From Nautiliaceae bacterium (GTDB lineage Bacteria; Campylobacterota; Campylobacteria; Campylobacterales; Nautiliaceae), in contig JALVTJ010000077.1 in the NCBI GenBank assembly GCA_027036005.1, positions 10,064 through 60,902 on the forward strand: a DNA stretch of 50,839 nucleotides, in the 5' to 3' direction. Below the pieces are notes generated by a model. The model did no database searches, was not told where the DNA came from, and saw only the letters and a program-made list of their open reading frames with translations. The translations under genes and the position numbers were made by a program. Of the stretch, positions 36,733 through 46,216 are shown in pieces (the first letter of the stretch is position 1; each line of letters begins with the position of its first letter).

Positions 36733-36963
36733 ATGTTTAAACGCATTTTGTTTTTTTACATAGACGGGTTTAAAAACCTGTCGGATCTGGGGCGGAAGCT
36801 TTGGGTTATTATTATTATCAAACTGGTTGTGATCTTTGTGGTTATAAGAGCTTTTTTAATGCCTACCTTAAAAAGGGAGGTTAAAAATCCTGAGATGAGG
36901 CAACAGCTCTTTTTACAACAACTCACAAAGATCAGAGCCGATAAACATAAAAAGGAGGAATAG
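36733..36963 (+). CDS. DUF4492 small membrane protein of the cyd operon
   Basis: The 76-residue product has one transmembrane helix (about 24-43, I-I-I-I-K-L-V-V-I-F-V-V) between a conserved N-terminal F-Y-I-D-G-F-K-N-L motif and a charged C terminus. This is the DUF4492 family, commonly encoded directly before cydA in Campylobacterota and Bacteroidota. A role in assembly or stability of the bd oxidase is plausible from context only. It is separated from cydA by two bases. Confidence 0.85.
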   Translation: MFKRILFFYIDGFKNLSDLGRKLWVIIIIKLVVIFVVIRAFLMPTLKREVKNPEMRQQLFLQQLTKIRADKHKKEE

Positions 36964-36965
36964 CT

Positions 36966-38591
36966 ATGCATGTAGATGTTAACATGCTAGAATGGGCAAG
37001 AGCCCAGTTCGCAATGACGGCACTGTTTCACTTTTTTTTCGTTCCATTCACACTTGGTATGTCGTTTATCGTAGCGTTTTACGAAACAATTTACGTAAAA
37101 ACAGGAAAAAAGGAGTGGAAAAACATTACACAATTTTGGCAGTTGCTTTTTGCAATTAACTTTGCATTAGGACTTTCAACCGGTATTATTCACGAATTTG
37201 AATTCGGAACAAACTGGTCGACTTATTCTTGGGTTGTTGGTGACTTATTCGGAGCACCTTTGGCAATTGAAGGTATTGTTGCATTTTTTATGGAAGCAAC
37301 ATTTGCGGCAATTTCATTTTTCGGATGGAAAAGAGTTAGTAAAGGTGTCCACCTTGCATCAACTTGGTTACTTGCAATAGGTTCAAACCTATCGGCTCTT
37401 TGGATTTTGATTGCAAACGGCTTTATGCAACATCCGAGCAATGAATTCGGTAATTTCAATATAGCCACTTCAAGACTTGAAATGGTTAACTTCTGGAAAC
37501 TTATTATGCAACCGGTTTCACAAGTTAAATTTTTACACGTTGTAAGTGCAAGTTATACTCTTGCATCGGTATTTGTGCTAGGAATTTCAGCATTTTATTT
37601 GCTTAGAAAAAAACATGTTGAATTTGCTAAAAAATCAGCTGCTGTAGCAGCAGCGTTCGGTTTAATAGCTTCAATTTTCGTTGCTATAATCGGAGACGAT
37701 CACGCTTATGAAGTAACAAATACCCAGCCTACTAAAATAGCAGCGATGGAAGGGCTTTATATAGGTGAAAAAGGAGCTCCTATTGTTGCAATAGGTATTC
37801 CAAAAGATGTTCCTGCATTAAGCGTAAATAGCAATGATCAAACATGGGCATTTAAAATCGAAATACCTCATATGCTTTCGATTCTCGGTAAACATAGTTT
37901 TAACGCATATGTTCCTGGGCTTAAAGATTTAATTCAAGGAAATCCAAAGTATGGAATTTGGTCTCTTAAAAAACTTGCAAAAATAGGTGCAGAGGCAAAA
38001 GCAGATTTACTTGCTTATCATGCAGCAAAAGAAAAAGGCGATATTGCTGCTATGCAAAAAGCAAAAAACGATTTTTATACGGTTGTATGGCCGGCAAATC
38101 TTAAAGGCAAAGTATTGGAAAATGCTGCAAATTCCAAAGAATTGGTTATACGAAAAGCTGATTTAATAGGATACGGATATTTCAAAAATGTTAGTAATCC
38201 TGATTTAATACATCCACCAGTAGCACCTGTGTTTTATGCATTTCATATAATGGTAGCTTTGGGATTCTGGTTTATTATCCTATTTATTTGGGCATGGTTT
38301 AGTATTGTTAAAGGCGCTTTTGCAAATTCTTCTTTACTTCAAAAACTTGCAGTTTTATCTGTACCATTGCCTTGGATAGCAACAAGTTTCGGATGGATGA
38401 GTGCAGAAATAGGAAGACAACCATGGACAGTATTCGGAGTTCTTCCGACAGCAGAATCGGTAACACCTATTGCATTGGCAAATGTTCAAGCTACATTTTT
38501 CTTATTTTTAGTAGCATTTGTCATATTGGGTATTGCTGAACTTAAAATCCTATTTACGGTCGTTAAACACGGACCAAAAGGAGCGCAATAA
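36966..38591 (+). CDS. cydA: cytochrome bd-type ubiquinol/menaquinol oxidase subunit I
   Basis: CydA carries the hemes and quinol site of the oxygen reductase. The 541-residue protein has the heme ligand His in L-F-H-F-F-F-V-P-F near 17-25, a second His in F-L-H-V-V near 182, and the K-x4-E quinol pair in T-K-I-A-A-M-E-G near 253. The G-R-Q-P-W motif is near 481. The short distance after the quinol pair indicates the short Q-loop (CIO-like) type. It abuts cydB (one-base overlap). Confidence 0.96.
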   Translation: MHVDVNMLEWARAQFAMTALFHFFFVPFTLGMSFIVAFYETIYVKTGKKEWKNITQFWQLLFAINFALGLSTGIIHEFEFGTNWSTYSWVVGDLFGAPLAIEGIVAFFMEATFAAISFFGWKRVSKGVHLASTWLLAIGSNLSALWILIANGFMQHPSNEFGNFNIATSRLEMVNFWKLIMQPVSQVKFLHVVSASYTLASVFVLGISAFYLLRKKHVEFAKKSAAVAAAFGLIASIFVAIIGDDHAYEVTNTQPTKIAAMEGLYIGEKGAPIVAIGIPKDVPALSVNSNDQTWAFKIEIPHMLSILGKHSFNAYVPGLKDLIQGNPKYGIWSLKKLAKIGAEAKADLLAYHAAKEKGDIAAMQKAKNDFYTVVWPANLKGKVLENAANSKELVIRKADLIGYGYFKNVSNPDLIHPPVAPVFYAFHIMVALGFWFIILFIWAWFSIVKGAFANSSLLQKLAVLSVPLPWIATSFGWMSAEIGRQPWTVFGVLPTAESVTPIALANVQATFFLFLVAFVILGIAELKILFTVVKHGPKGAQ

Positions 38592-39784
38592 TGACTTGGG
38601 CACCAAATACAGTGGACGCAACACATTTTTATCTACAAGTATATTTTTGGATAATTGTTGCGGTTTTAGCAGGATTATTTTTACTTATGACGTTCGTCCA
38701 AGGCGGACAGTCTTTATTTCATACGGCAAAAAATGAAATGGAAGAGAGAGCCATTACAAACTCTCTCGGTAGAAAATGGGAACTTACTTTTACAACATTG
38801 GTTCTTTTTGGAGGTGCTTTATATGCAGCATTTCCATTATTTTATTCTGTCAGTTTCGGTGGAGCTTATTGGGTATGGATGTTGATTTTATTTGGTTTCG
38901 TTCTTCAAGCGGTTTCATATGAATATATGAACAAAGAAGGAAATCTTATAGGAAAAGGTGCTTATAAATTTTTCCTATATTTTAATGGTATTGTTACAAT
39001 GCTTTTAATAGGTGCTGCAATAGGAACATTCTTTACCGGAAGCAACTTTACATATGATCCTATCACCAGAGTCTTGCATTGGGGAACAGCTTCAAACGGA
39101 TTTAATCTAAGAGGTTTGGAAGCTGCAATAGATTTCAGACACGGAGCATGGTTTAACCTCTCTTTCGGTGTTTTATTATTTGCAGCTGCAAGAATTCTTG
39201 GTGGTTTATGGTTAATTAACGATATAGACAATAATGAATTTCCTGAACTTATTGCAAGAATTAGAAGCACACTTAAAAAATGTTTTATTGTTTTATTAAT
39301 TGCTTTGTTAATAGTTCTATACGGCTTTATTACAATGAAAGGATATTCTTACGATATCCATACAGGTGTTGTTACAAGAGTTGCAGGTAAATATTTACAC
39401 AATTTATTGTCATTTGGAGCAATTCCTTTAATTGTATTATTAATAGGGCTTGTATTGTATGTATGGGGTGTATTTGTTTCAGCTTTCGGAACTTCAACAA
39501 AAGGCATTTGGTATAGTGGACTTGGTATTGTTTTAATCGGAATTATAGTAGTTATAATTGCAGGACTTTTCGGAACACCGTTCTATCCAAGTTATGCAGA
39601 TTTACAAAGTTCTTTGACAATTCAAAACGCATCCGGAAGCAAATATACGCTTGAAGTTATGGCCTGGGTAAGTGTTGCTGTTCCGTTTGTTTTGGCATAC
39701 ATTATTTGGGTATGGTATCAAATGAAAAAAAATGGTCCTATTACAAAAGAAGAAATAGCGGACCCAGAATCTCATGCATATTAA
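38591..39784 (+). CDS. cydB: cytochrome bd-type oxidase subunit II
   Basis: CydB is the second membrane subunit of the oxidase. The 397-residue protein has about nine hydrophobic helices and a conserved N-terminal W-I-I-V-A-V-L-A-G-L-F-L. It contains G-A-W-F-N-L-S-F-G near 183 and the C-terminal P-F-Y-P-S region near 333. Start overlaps the cydA stop (TAATG). It is followed within ten bases by a small membrane protein gene. Confidence 0.94.
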   Translation: MTWAPNTVDATHFYLQVYFWIIVAVLAGLFLLMTFVQGGQSLFHTAKNEMEERAITNSLGRKWELTFTTLVLFGGALYAAFPLFYSVSFGGAYWVWMLILFGFVLQAVSYEYMNKEGNLIGKGAYKFFLYFNGIVTMLLIGAAIGTFFTGSNFTYDPITRVLHWGTASNGFNLRGLEAAIDFRHGAWFNLSFGVLLFAAARILGGLWLINDIDNNEFPELIARIRSTLKKCFIVLLIALLIVLYGFITMKGYSYDIHTGVVTRVAGKYLHNLLSFGAIPLIVLLIGLVLYVWGVFVSAFGTSTKGIWYSGLGIVLIGIIVVIIAGLFGTPFYPSYADLQSSLTIQNASGSKYTLEVMAWVSVAVPFVLAYIIWVWYQMKKNGPITKEEIADPESHAY

Positions 39785-39793
39785 GGAGTGAGA

Positions 39794-40006
39794 ATGAGAA
39801 AATTAATAGCACTTTTAATGGTATTTTTCGGAAGTTTTCTTTTTGCAAATGAACAATTAATGCCAAACGGAATTAACCCGGATGTTCATAAAATTGATAC
39901 AACTTGGGGAGTGATTTTATTTTTCATATGGCCTATTTTAATTATAGTCGGCTATAAATTTGTAGAATTCACTCTAAAAAAATCAGGTCTTGAAAAAGAT
40001 CTTTGA
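39794..40006 (+). CDS. small membrane protein downstream of cydB
   Basis: The 70-residue protein has an N-terminal signal-like segment (2-18, ending F-A-N-E) and a second hydrophobic helix near 40-58 (T-W-G-V-I-L-F-F-I-W-P-I-L-I-I-V). The ATG at 39794 follows AAGGAG by six bases, while the GTG at 39788 overlaps that site. Its place right after cydB is that of CydX-type accessory subunits, but it is longer and has a different sequence from E. coli CydX (37 residues). Function is inferred only from position. Confidence 0.8.
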   Translation: MRKLIALLMVFFGSFLFANEQLMPNGINPDVHKIDTTWGVILFFIWPILIIVGYKFVEFTLKKSGLEKDL

Positions 40007-40054
40007 TTTTCTTCTTTTTTTTTAATTCTTCAATTTTATTAAAAATTCTTTTTT

Positions 40055-40063
40055 TGTTATAAT
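40055..40063 (+). promoter_or_regulatory. extended -10 promoter of pckA
   Basis: TG (40055-40056), one base, then TATAAT (40058-40063) lies 37 bases before the pckA ATG. This resembles the superoxide reductase promoter. Upstream is a T-rich stretch without a -35 box. Confidence 0.5.
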
Positions 40064-40099
40064 TTTAATCCAATCAAACCACATTTTTAGGAGAAATTT

Positions 40100-41677
40100 A
40101 TGATAAAAGAACTTCAAAATTTAGGAATTGATACTGCAAATGTTATACATAATCCGAATTATGACAAAATAATCGAAGATACATTAAAAAAAGGCGAAGT
40201 AGTAACAACATCAAGCGGAGCGACAGCTGTTGATACAGGAGAATTCACAGGCAGAAGCCCAAAAGACAAATTTTTCGTAAAACAACTGCCAAGCGAAAAA
40301 TATATAGCATGGGGGGAGATAAATCAGCCTATAAGTCTTGAAACTTTTAAAAATCTCGAAAATTTTACAAAAGAAGAATTAAGCAAATTCGGCGAATTAT
40401 ATGTAATTGATGTTTTTGTCGGTGCAAGCAAAGAAAGTAGAAGAGCGATAAGATTTATAACTCCAATTGCCTGGCAAGCGCATTTTGTAATGAATATGTT
40501 TATATTGCCAAGTATTGAAGAATTAAAAAATTTTAAACCCGATTTCACTTTCTTTGTAGCAGGTGAAGCAAGATATCCAAACTGGAAAAAAGAAGGATTA
40601 AACAGCGATGTTTTCGTAGCGTTTAATATAGAAGAAAACAAAGCTGTAATGAGCGGAACTTTATATGGAGGAGAGCTTAAAAAGGGTATTTTTACCATGA
40701 TGAATTACTGGCTACCGCTTGAAGGTAAGCTTTCTATGCACTGTTCTGCAAATGTCGGTGAAAAAGGAGATGTGGCACTCTTTTTCGGACTTAGCGGCAC
40801 CGGTAAAACAACACTTTCAACAGATCCGAATAGAAAGCTTATAGGTGATGACGAACACGGATGGGATGATAACGGGGTATTTAACTTCGAAGGCGGATGT
40901 TATGCAAAAGTAATCAACCTTGACAAAGAAAGCGAGCCTGAAATTTATAATGCCATTAAAAGAAGAGCCCTATTAGAAAACGTCGTTATCAAAGAAAACG
41001 GAGAAGTTGACTTTACAGATTCAAGCAAAACGGAAAACACAAGGGTTAGCTATCCGATAGAACATATCCAAAATCACGAATGCACCCTTCAAGGCGGACA
41101 TCCTAAAAACATAATTTTTCTAACTGCCGATGCTTTCGGAGTTTTGCCACCTGTATCCAAACTTACGAAAGAACAAGCAATGTATTATTTTCTAAGTGGC
41201 TATACTGCCAAAGTAGCCGGAACGGAAAGAGGAATTACCGAACCTGTTGCAACTTTTAGCGCATGTTTTGGTGAGCCGTTTTTACCTCTTCATCCAACTG
41301 TATATGCAAAACTTTTGGGAGAAAAAGTTGATAAACATAAAGTAAATGTATATCTTGTAAATACCGGATGGACTGGTGGAGCTTACGGTGTCGGAAAAAG
41401 AATGAGCATCAAAGACACAAGAGCTTGCATCAACGCAATACTTGATGGAAGTATTGAAAAAGCTGAATTTGAAATACTTCCGGTTTTTAATTTGGCAATG
41501 CCAAAAGAACTGCCGGGAGTAAATACAAAAGTTCTAAATCCGAGAAATACTTGGGAAAATAAAGAAGATTACGATAAAGAATTAGTTAAACTGGCCGAAA
41601 TGTTTATTCGAAACTTCAAAAGATACGAAGACGTCAAAGAAGGAAAAGAATACGAAAAAGCAGGTCCTCAGCTTTAA
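40100..41677 (+). CDS. pckA: phosphoenolpyruvate carboxykinase (ATP)
   Basis: PckA interconverts oxaloacetate and phosphoenolpyruvate with ATP, linking the reductive TCA cycle to sugar synthesis. The 525-residue protein has R-S-P-K-D-K near 53, the P-loop [10 protein letters not shown] near 231 and the metal site D-D-E-H-G-W-D-D near 252. R-x-x-Y and the G-G-A-Y-G motif near 425 are also present. A weak hairpin (AAAGC/GCTTT) overlaps its stop codon, followed by T runs. Confidence 0.96.
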   Translation: MIKELQNLGIDTANVIHNPNYDKIIEDTLKKGEVVTTSSGATAVDTGEFTGRSPKDKFFVKQLPSEKYIAWGEINQPISLETFKNLENFTKEELSKFGELYVIDVFVGASKESRRAIRFITPIAWQAHFVMNMFILPSIEELKNFKPDFTFFVAGEARYPNWKKEGLNSDVFVAFNIEENKAVMSGTLYGGELKKGIFTMMNYWLPLEGKLSMHCSANVGEKGDVALFFGLSGTGKTTLSTDPNRKLIGDDEHGWDDNGVFNFEGGCYAKVINLDKESEPEIYNAIKRRALLENVVIKENGEVDFTDSSKTENTRVSYPIEHIQNHECTLQGGHPKNIIFLTADAFGVLPPVSKLTKEQAMYYFLSGYTAKVAGTERGITEPVATFSACFGEPFLPLHPTVYAKLLGEKVDKHKVNVYLVNTGWTGGAYGVGKRMSIKDTRACINAILDGSIEKAEFEILPVFNLAMPKELPGVNTKVLNPRNTWENKEDYDKELVKLAEMFIRNFKRYEDVKEGKEYEKAGPQL

Positions 41678-41684
41678 TTTTTCC

Positions 41685-41713
41685 TTGCTTTTTTTCAAGT
41701 TTTTTTATATAAT
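41685..41713 (+). promoter_or_regulatory. promoter of the tRNA-Gly/Cys pair
   Basis: TTGCTT (41685-41690) and TATAAT (41708-41713) are 17 bases apart, placing a start near 41720, a few bases before tRNA-Gly. Confidence 0.6.
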
Positions 41714-41725
41714 TCTATTCCCGAT

Positions 41726-41802
41726 GCGGGCTTAGCTCAGTTGGCTAGAGCGCCACCTTGCCAAGGTGGAGGTCGCGGGTTCGAGTCCCGTAGCCCGCTC
41801 CA
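41726..41802 (+). tRNA. tRNA-Gly (anticodon GCC)
   Basis: A 77-base cloverleaf with acceptor stem GCGGGCT/AGCCCGC and D-arm AGCTCAGTTGG. The anticodon loop has GCC in CTTGCCAAG, the T-arm reads GGTTCGAGTCC, and CCA is encoded. It is the first of four tRNAs. Confidence 0.96.
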
Positions 41803-41804
41803 TC

Positions 41805-41879
41805 GGCGCCATAGCCAAGTGGCTAAGGCACGGGCCTGCAAAGCCCTGATCCCCGGTTCGAATCCGGGTGGCGCCTCCA
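41805..41879 (+). tRNA. tRNA-Cys (anticodon GCA)
   Basis: A 75-base cloverleaf two bases after tRNA-Gly. Acceptor GGCGCCA/TGGCGCC, anticodon GCA in CCTGCAAAG, T-arm GGTTCGAATCC, and CCA encoded. Confidence 0.96.
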
Positions 41880-41880
41880 T

Positions 41881-41909
41881 TTGACTTTTAAAATACTTTT
41901 GAATATAAT
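41881..41909 (+). promoter_or_regulatory. promoter of the tRNA-Leu/Ser pair
   Basis: TTGACT (41881-41886), a 17-base spacer and TATAAT (41904-41909) fit between tRNA-Cys and tRNA-Leu. The two hexamers and the spacing are identical to those of the cyd promoter. Confidence 0.7.
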
Positions 41910-41920
41910 TTTGCACATTT

Positions 41921-42008
41921 GCCCGGGTGGCGGAAATGGTAGACGCAAGGGACTTAAAATCCCTCGGGAGTTTTTCCCGTGCCGGTTCAAGTCCGGCCCC
42001 GGGCACCA
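41921..42008 (+). tRNA. tRNA-Leu (anticodon TAA)
   Basis: An 88-base class II tRNA with acceptor GCCCGGG/CCCGGGC. It has anticodon TAA in ACTTAAAAT, a long variable arm (CGGGAGTTTTTCCCG) and encoded CCA. Confidence 0.95.
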
Positions 42009-42015
42009 CTATTTT

Positions 42016-42105
42016 GGAGAGGTGGGTGAGTGGTTGAAACCGGCGGCCTTGAAAGCCGTTGAACGGGCAACCGTTCCGTGGGTTCGAATCCCACCCTCTC
42101 CGCCA
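42016..42105 (+). tRNA. tRNA-Ser (anticodon TGA)
   Basis: A 90-base class II tRNA with acceptor GGAGAGG/CCTCTCC. It has anticodon TGA in CTTGAAA, a long variable arm (AACGGGCAACCGTT) and encoded CCA. Confidence 0.95.
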
Positions 42106-42207
42106 TTACAAATCTTGATAAATCCCTAAATTTCGGCAATTTGCAAAATAGTTAAAAATATTTCCCCAATATTTACTCCAAAAATAATATTCATTTGTAA
42201 ATTTGTT

Positions 42208-42609
42208 CTATTTCAAATTTTTAAGGATTGCTCTTGCCTCATCCAAATCAGCTAATTTTTCAAGCTCTCCATTTTTAAATACATACCACTCTCTTTCATC
42301 GAATTTTTTGCCGGTTTTAAGTCTAACTTCCAAAACATCAAAATTTTTAACTTCCACATCCCAATCTTCTTTATATGTTTTTTTCTTTTTACACCACTCT
42401 TTACCATTAGAAGGAATAAAATCTCTTTCAATTTCATCTGCCAACAAATAAAGCTTTGCGACATAAGCTGGTCCAAATTTCGGAACAAAACATCCTTCCG
42501 TTTTAAAATGAAACCATTCCGAGCGTCTGAATGAAAGAATTTTTTTTGCTTTTTCGATTAAGTCGAAAAGTTCTTCATCGCTTAAATTATTCAAATCTTT
42601 AATATTCAT
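42208..42609 (-). CDS. uncharacterised 133-residue protein
   Basis: I do not recognise this protein. It has no signal or membrane segment. It starts with a helical acidic stretch (L-S-D-E-E-L-F-D-L-I-E-K-A-K-K) and is rich in Lys, Glu and aromatic residues. W-F-H-F-K and E-W-Y-V-F frame a mixed alpha/beta middle. It is the last gene of the run livK-...-thiG-hydrolase, overlapping the hydrolase gene by 11 bases, which supports it being a real, translated gene. It ends 102 bases from the tRNA cluster, in a gap without visible signals. Confidence 0.75.
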   Translation of the reverse strand: MNIKDLNNLSDEELFDLIEKAKKILSFRRSEWFHFKTEGCFVPKFGPAYVAKLYLLADEIERDFIPSNGKEWCKKKKTYKEDWDVEVKNFDVLEVRLKTGKKFDEREWYVFKNGELEKLADLDEARAILKNLK

Positions 42610-43372
42610 TTTTATTTAATTTTTCCAAAGAATTTCGAATAATTTTATAAATATCCGGATACGTGTAAATTTCACCATGTTTTACACCGTCAAGCCAAAT
42701 AATGTCTTTTAAATTTCGTATGTTTTTAAGTAAATTTTCAAGGCACACTTTCGGTATTATATCATCGTTTTTCAAAGCAATAACCACCGTAGGTATTCCA
42801 CTTTTTTTTATAAATTCCGCTTCTTTAAATTTATACTTCAAAAGCAAATCTATCGGAAAAAGCGGATATTTTATTTTTGCGATATGTTCTATACTATCAA
42901 ACGGGGTTATTAGCAAAAGTCCTTTGAATTTATATTTTGACGCCAAATACGCAGCTACGGCAGTTCCAAGACTTCTGCCTATAACAAAATCGGGTCTATA
43001 TTTTTTAAAAATTTCACTTGCATATTTCAAAATTTTCTTTTCGCTCGGCGTTCCTTCACTTCCGGCATATCCCGGATAATTAAATCCCAAAAAATTAAAT
43101 CCTTTTATTTTAGGAGCGATTTTATCCAAAAATTCTATTACATTATTTGCATTACCTCCGAAATACAAAACAAGAGGAAGAAATTCAGCGTTTTTTGTAT
43201 AAGCTCCTTCAAGTTTTACGCCGTCTGATGTTTTGAAATAAATTATTTTGGCTTTTTTAGGGGTGTAAGGTTTAGCCCATTTTCTATTAAATATTTTTTG
43301 ATTTTGAATAAAATAAAGATAAAAACAAGCTGCAATATAAATACCGAAAAGAAAAAAAGAAATGATTTTCAT
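42599..43372 (-). CDS. membrane-anchored alpha/beta hydrolase
   Basis: The 257-residue protein has an N-terminal hydrophobic anchor (about 3-22) and an alpha/beta-hydrolase fold. It has the oxyanion-loop region Y-F-G-G-N-A-N-N near 74, the nucleophile Ser in G-R-S-L-G-T near 140 and a late catalytic His in G-V-K-H-G-E near 236. It resembles the Bem46-like group of serine hydrolases. Substrate is unknown. It overlaps thiG by one base. Confidence 0.85.
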   Translation of the reverse strand: MKIISFFLFGIYIAACFYLYFIQNQKIFNRKWAKPYTPKKAKIIYFKTSDGVKLEGAYTKNAEFLPLVLYFGGNANNVIEFLDKIAPKIKGFNFLGFNYPGYAGSEGTPSEKKILKYASEIFKKYRPDFVIGRSLGTAVAAYLASKYKFKGLLLITPFDSIEHIAKIKYPLFPIDLLLKYKFKEAEFIKKSGIPTVVIALKNDDIIPKVCLENLLKNIRNLKDIIWLDGVKHGEIYTYPDIYKIIRNSLEKLNKNEY

Positions 43373-44151
43373 TAAAATTCTATAAGCCCTTCAAGCGGAG
43401 AAGAAGCACTTGCATAAGGTTTTTTAGGTATTCTTCCAGCTTTATATGCCGCTCTTCCGGCTAAAACGGCGTATTTCATAGCTTCTGCCATTGCAATAGG
43501 ATTTTTGGCCTGAGCTATTGCGGTGTTTGTAAGCACCCCGTCAGCCCCAAGCTCCATTGCCACTGCGGCATCGCTTGCGGTTCCAATTCCTGCATCCACA
43601 ATTACGGGCACATTTACGGCATCTTTTATGAATACTACATTATATCTGTTTTGAACTCCAAGACCGCTTCCAATAGGCGCAGCAAGAGGCATAACTGCGG
43701 AAGCTCCGGCATTTTCAAGCCTTTTTGCCATAATAGGATCGTCATTTGTATAAGCAAGAACCGTAAAATCTTCTTTTGCCAACACTTCACACGCTTTAAG
43801 CGTTTCCATTACATCCGGATAAAGAGTTTTCGCCGTGTCTCCTATTATTTCAAGTTTAATAATATCAATCCCCACAGCCTCCCTTACAAGTCTAAAAAGC
43901 GTAATAGCTTCATCGGCTTTTGTGCAGCCTGCGGAATTAGGTAGGATTTGAACATCGGTATCCTTAAAATAATCCATTAAATTTTCTTCATTCGGATCAG
44001 TTATATTTACTCTTCTTACAGCTACCGTAATCATTTCCGCACCGCTTGCCAAAGTAGCATCTCTTGTAATTTCGAAATCAGGATATTTCCCGCTACCTAC
44101 TATAAGTCTGCTTGTAAAGTCATATTTTCCTATTTTTAAAATATCACTCAT
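43372..44151 (-). CDS. thiG: thiazole synthase ThiG
   Basis: ThiG builds the thiazole phosphate of thiamine from deoxyxylulose phosphate, dehydroglycine and ThiS-thiocarboxylate. The 259-residue TIM barrel has the family opening [15 protein letters not shown] near 9 and the Lys in I-K-L-E-I near 105. P-N-S-A-G-C and D-A-G-I-G are also seen. The ATG at 44151 overlaps the livM stop (ATGA). Other thi genes are absent here. Confidence 0.93.
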   Translation of the reverse strand: MSDILKIGKYDFTSRLIVGSGKYPDFEITRDATLASGAEMITVAVRRVNITDPNEENLMDYFKDTDVQILPNSAGCTKADEAITLFRLVREAVGIDIIKLEIIGDTAKTLYPDVMETLKACEVLAKEDFTVLAYTNDDPIMAKRLENAGASAVMPLAAPIGSGLGVQNRYNVVFIKDAVNVPVIVDAGIGTASDAAVAMELGADGVLTNTAIAQAKNPIAMAEAMKYAVLAGRAAYKAGRIPKKPYASASSPLEGLIEF

Positions 44152-45230
44152 TTTCCTCTCCTTATTTTCACATAATCCCAAATTTCTTTATTCCCGAAAA
44201 ATCCTCGTCTTGCAAAAAGCATAATCAAAAGCAAAAGCACGCTAAACACTACCATTCTAAGCCCAGGAATTCCGTGAATAAATCCTATATGCCATGTCGC
44301 ATCGTCAAGAGGTCTTAATAATTCCATTCCTCCCAAAAATAAAAACGCTCCGAGTATACTTCCACTCATACTTCCAAGACCTCCCAAAACTATAATTATC
44401 AAAAGCTGGAATGTTAACATAAAAGTAAACTGATCGGGACTGATTGAACCGATTGAACTTGCCAAAAGTCCGCCCCCGACACCTTCAAAAAACGCACTTG
44501 TCATAAAAGCCAAAGTTTTTGTTTTGAATGTATTGACACCCATCGCAAGAGCAGCGTCTTCATCATCACGAACGGCTTTCATAGCTCTTCCGAATTTTGA
44601 ATAAACAATATTATATACCAAAATAACAGTTACCAAACAAGTAACTCCTATCCAAAAATAACTTGCAAATCCCGGAATTGAATCAAGCCCCATAGAACCA
44701 TTTGAAATTTCAGGATTATTTATAAGAAAAATTCTAATAATAAACCCAAATCCAAGTGTTACAATTGCCAAATAATCACCTCTTACCCTGAACACCGGAA
44801 AAGCAAGCGTTAATGCAAGGAGTGAAGAGACTATTCCGCTAATTACCAAGACTAAAAAAGGATTAAAAGGCACGTTAGGATTTAAAAATACGTCTCTTAT
44901 AAGAGGCAAGGGAGGCGTAAGCATATATAATTCGCTTTTTATTTCCGGAGAAAGCAGCAAAATCGCCGTTACATAAGCCCCAATTGCTACAAATCCGTTG
45001 GGTTCAAGCGAAAATTGTCCCGCCACACCGTTTATTAAATTATAACTTATTGCCAAAATTATAAAAATATAAATATTGCCCAAAACCGTCAGAGTATATG
45101 AACCGAATATATGAGGAGAAAAAAATAAAAATACCAAAAAAGCAACTGTAACAGCCGCAATTAACATAAAATATCCAATGGCTTCATTTATAATTTTTAC
45201 ATTTTTAATTTTCAATTTTACTTTTTCCAT
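44148..45230 (-). CDS. livM: branched-chain amino acid ABC transporter permease LivM
   Basis: LivM is one of two membrane subunits for uptake of Leu/Ile/Val or related amides. The 360-residue protein has about nine to ten helices. The EAA loop region appears as [17 protein letters not shown] near residue 216. Two bases separate it from livH. Confidence 0.94.
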   Translation of the reverse strand: MEKVKLKIKNVKIINEAIGYFMLIAAVTVAFLVFLFFSPHIFGSYTLTVLGNIYIFIILAISYNLINGVAGQFSLEPNGFVAIGAYVTAILLLSPEIKSELYMLTPPLPLIRDVFLNPNVPFNPFLVLVISGIVSSLLALTLAFPVFRVRGDYLAIVTLGFGFIIRIFLINNPEISNGSMGLDSIPGFASYFWIGVTCLVTVILVYNIVYSKFGRAMKAVRDDEDAALAMGVNTFKTKTLAFMTSAFFEGVGGGLLASSIGSISPDQFTFMLTFQLLIIIVLGGLGSMSGSILGAFLFLGGMELLRPLDDATWHIGFIHGIPGLRMVVFSVLLLLIMLFARRGFFGNKEIWDYVKIRRGK

Positions 45231-45232
45231 TA

Positions 45233-46174
45233 TTAAAACCTTTGTCTTTCAAAATCAATTCCCATAATACCAGTAGGTCTGAAAAGCAAAACGAAAATTA
45301 ATAAAATAAATGCAAAAGCATCTTTCCAACCCCCAAGTTCCGGGAAAAATCCAGGAATTGCAACTTCTGCAAATCCGAGAATAAATCCTCCTATCACAGC
45401 ACCCGTAACACTTCCGATACCTCCAACAACAGCAGCCGCAAACGCTTTAAGACCAACAAGCATTCCCATATAAGGATCTATGCTCGGATAAGCCATGGCA
45501 AAAGAAACACCACCTATTGCGGCAAGAGCTGAACCAAGCGCAAATACAAAACCAATAATAATATTTGAATTTGCACCCATAAGTTTAACGGTATAAATAT
45601 CAAAAGCCAAAGCTCTAATGGCAATTCCTATTTTTGTTCTGTATAAAATATATAAAAGTAAAAGTAATAACAATATGGTAAGAACGGGAACAATAATTGT
45701 CAAAACCGGAATCGTTAAACTTCCTATATGCAGAATTGTTGAAAACCATTTTGGAAAATAAAATGCCTGATATGTTCCTCCAAGATATTGATTTGCTATA
45801 ACATTAAATAGACTTTCGAGAAAAAACGAAATACCGATAGCCGTAATCAAAAGCGAAATTTTAGGAGCACCCTTATCAAGAAGTGGCTTATATGCGATTA
45901 CATGCGTTAATATTCCCACAATAGCGGTTAAAACAATAGAAATCGCAACGGCAGTAAAAAACATTCCCATGGAAATATCTTTAAAAGTCCAGTGCGTAAA
46001 AATACCTACAAAAATAAAAGCCAAAAAAGCTCCCACCATCATAATATCGCCGTGTGCAAAATTAATTAATCTAAGCACTCCATAAACCAGCGTATAACCT
46101 ATTGCAATAAGCGCATACATACTCCCAAGCGAAAAACCGTTAATGACTTGTTGCAAAACAAATCCGACATCCAT
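45233..46174 (-). CDS. livH: branched-chain amino acid ABC transporter permease LivH
   Basis: LivH is the partner permease. The 313-residue protein opens with V-I-N-G-F-S-L-G-S-M-Y-A-L-I-A-I-G-Y, diagnostic for the family. It has about eight helices and the A-I-R-A-L-A-F-D loop near 186. The ATPases LivG and LivF are not in this window, so the transporter depends on genes elsewhere. Confidence 0.94.
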   Translation of the reverse strand: MDVGFVLQQVINGFSLGSMYALIAIGYTLVYGVLRLINFAHGDIMMVGAFLAFIFVGIFTHWTFKDISMGMFFTAVAISIVLTAIVGILTHVIAYKPLLDKGAPKISLLITAIGISFFLESLFNVIANQYLGGTYQAFYFPKWFSTILHIGSLTIPVLTIIVPVLTILLLLLLLYILYRTKIGIAIRALAFDIYTVKLMGANSNIIIGFVFALGSALAAIGGVSFAMAYPSIDPYMGMLVGLKAFAAAVVGGIGSVTGAVIGGFILGFAEVAIPGFFPELGGWKDAFAFILLIFVLLFRPTGIMGIDFERQRF

Positions 46175-46216
46175 ATTTCACCTTTTTTCGAAATTATATC
46201 ATTATTAAAAAATAAT

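Noticed and set aside
41657-41675. AAAGC/GCTTT hairpin at the pckA stop as terminator
   Set aside because: Only five pairs with a nine-base loop and an interrupted T run; too weak to list as a feature.
41737-42129. Open frames across the tRNA cluster on both strands
   Set aside because: They are translations of the four tRNA genes, a known source of false protein calls.
42106-42207. Gap after tRNA-Ser as a possible attachment site or terminator
   Set aside because: No repeat of the tRNA 3' end, no integrase gene and no hairpin with a T run were seen.
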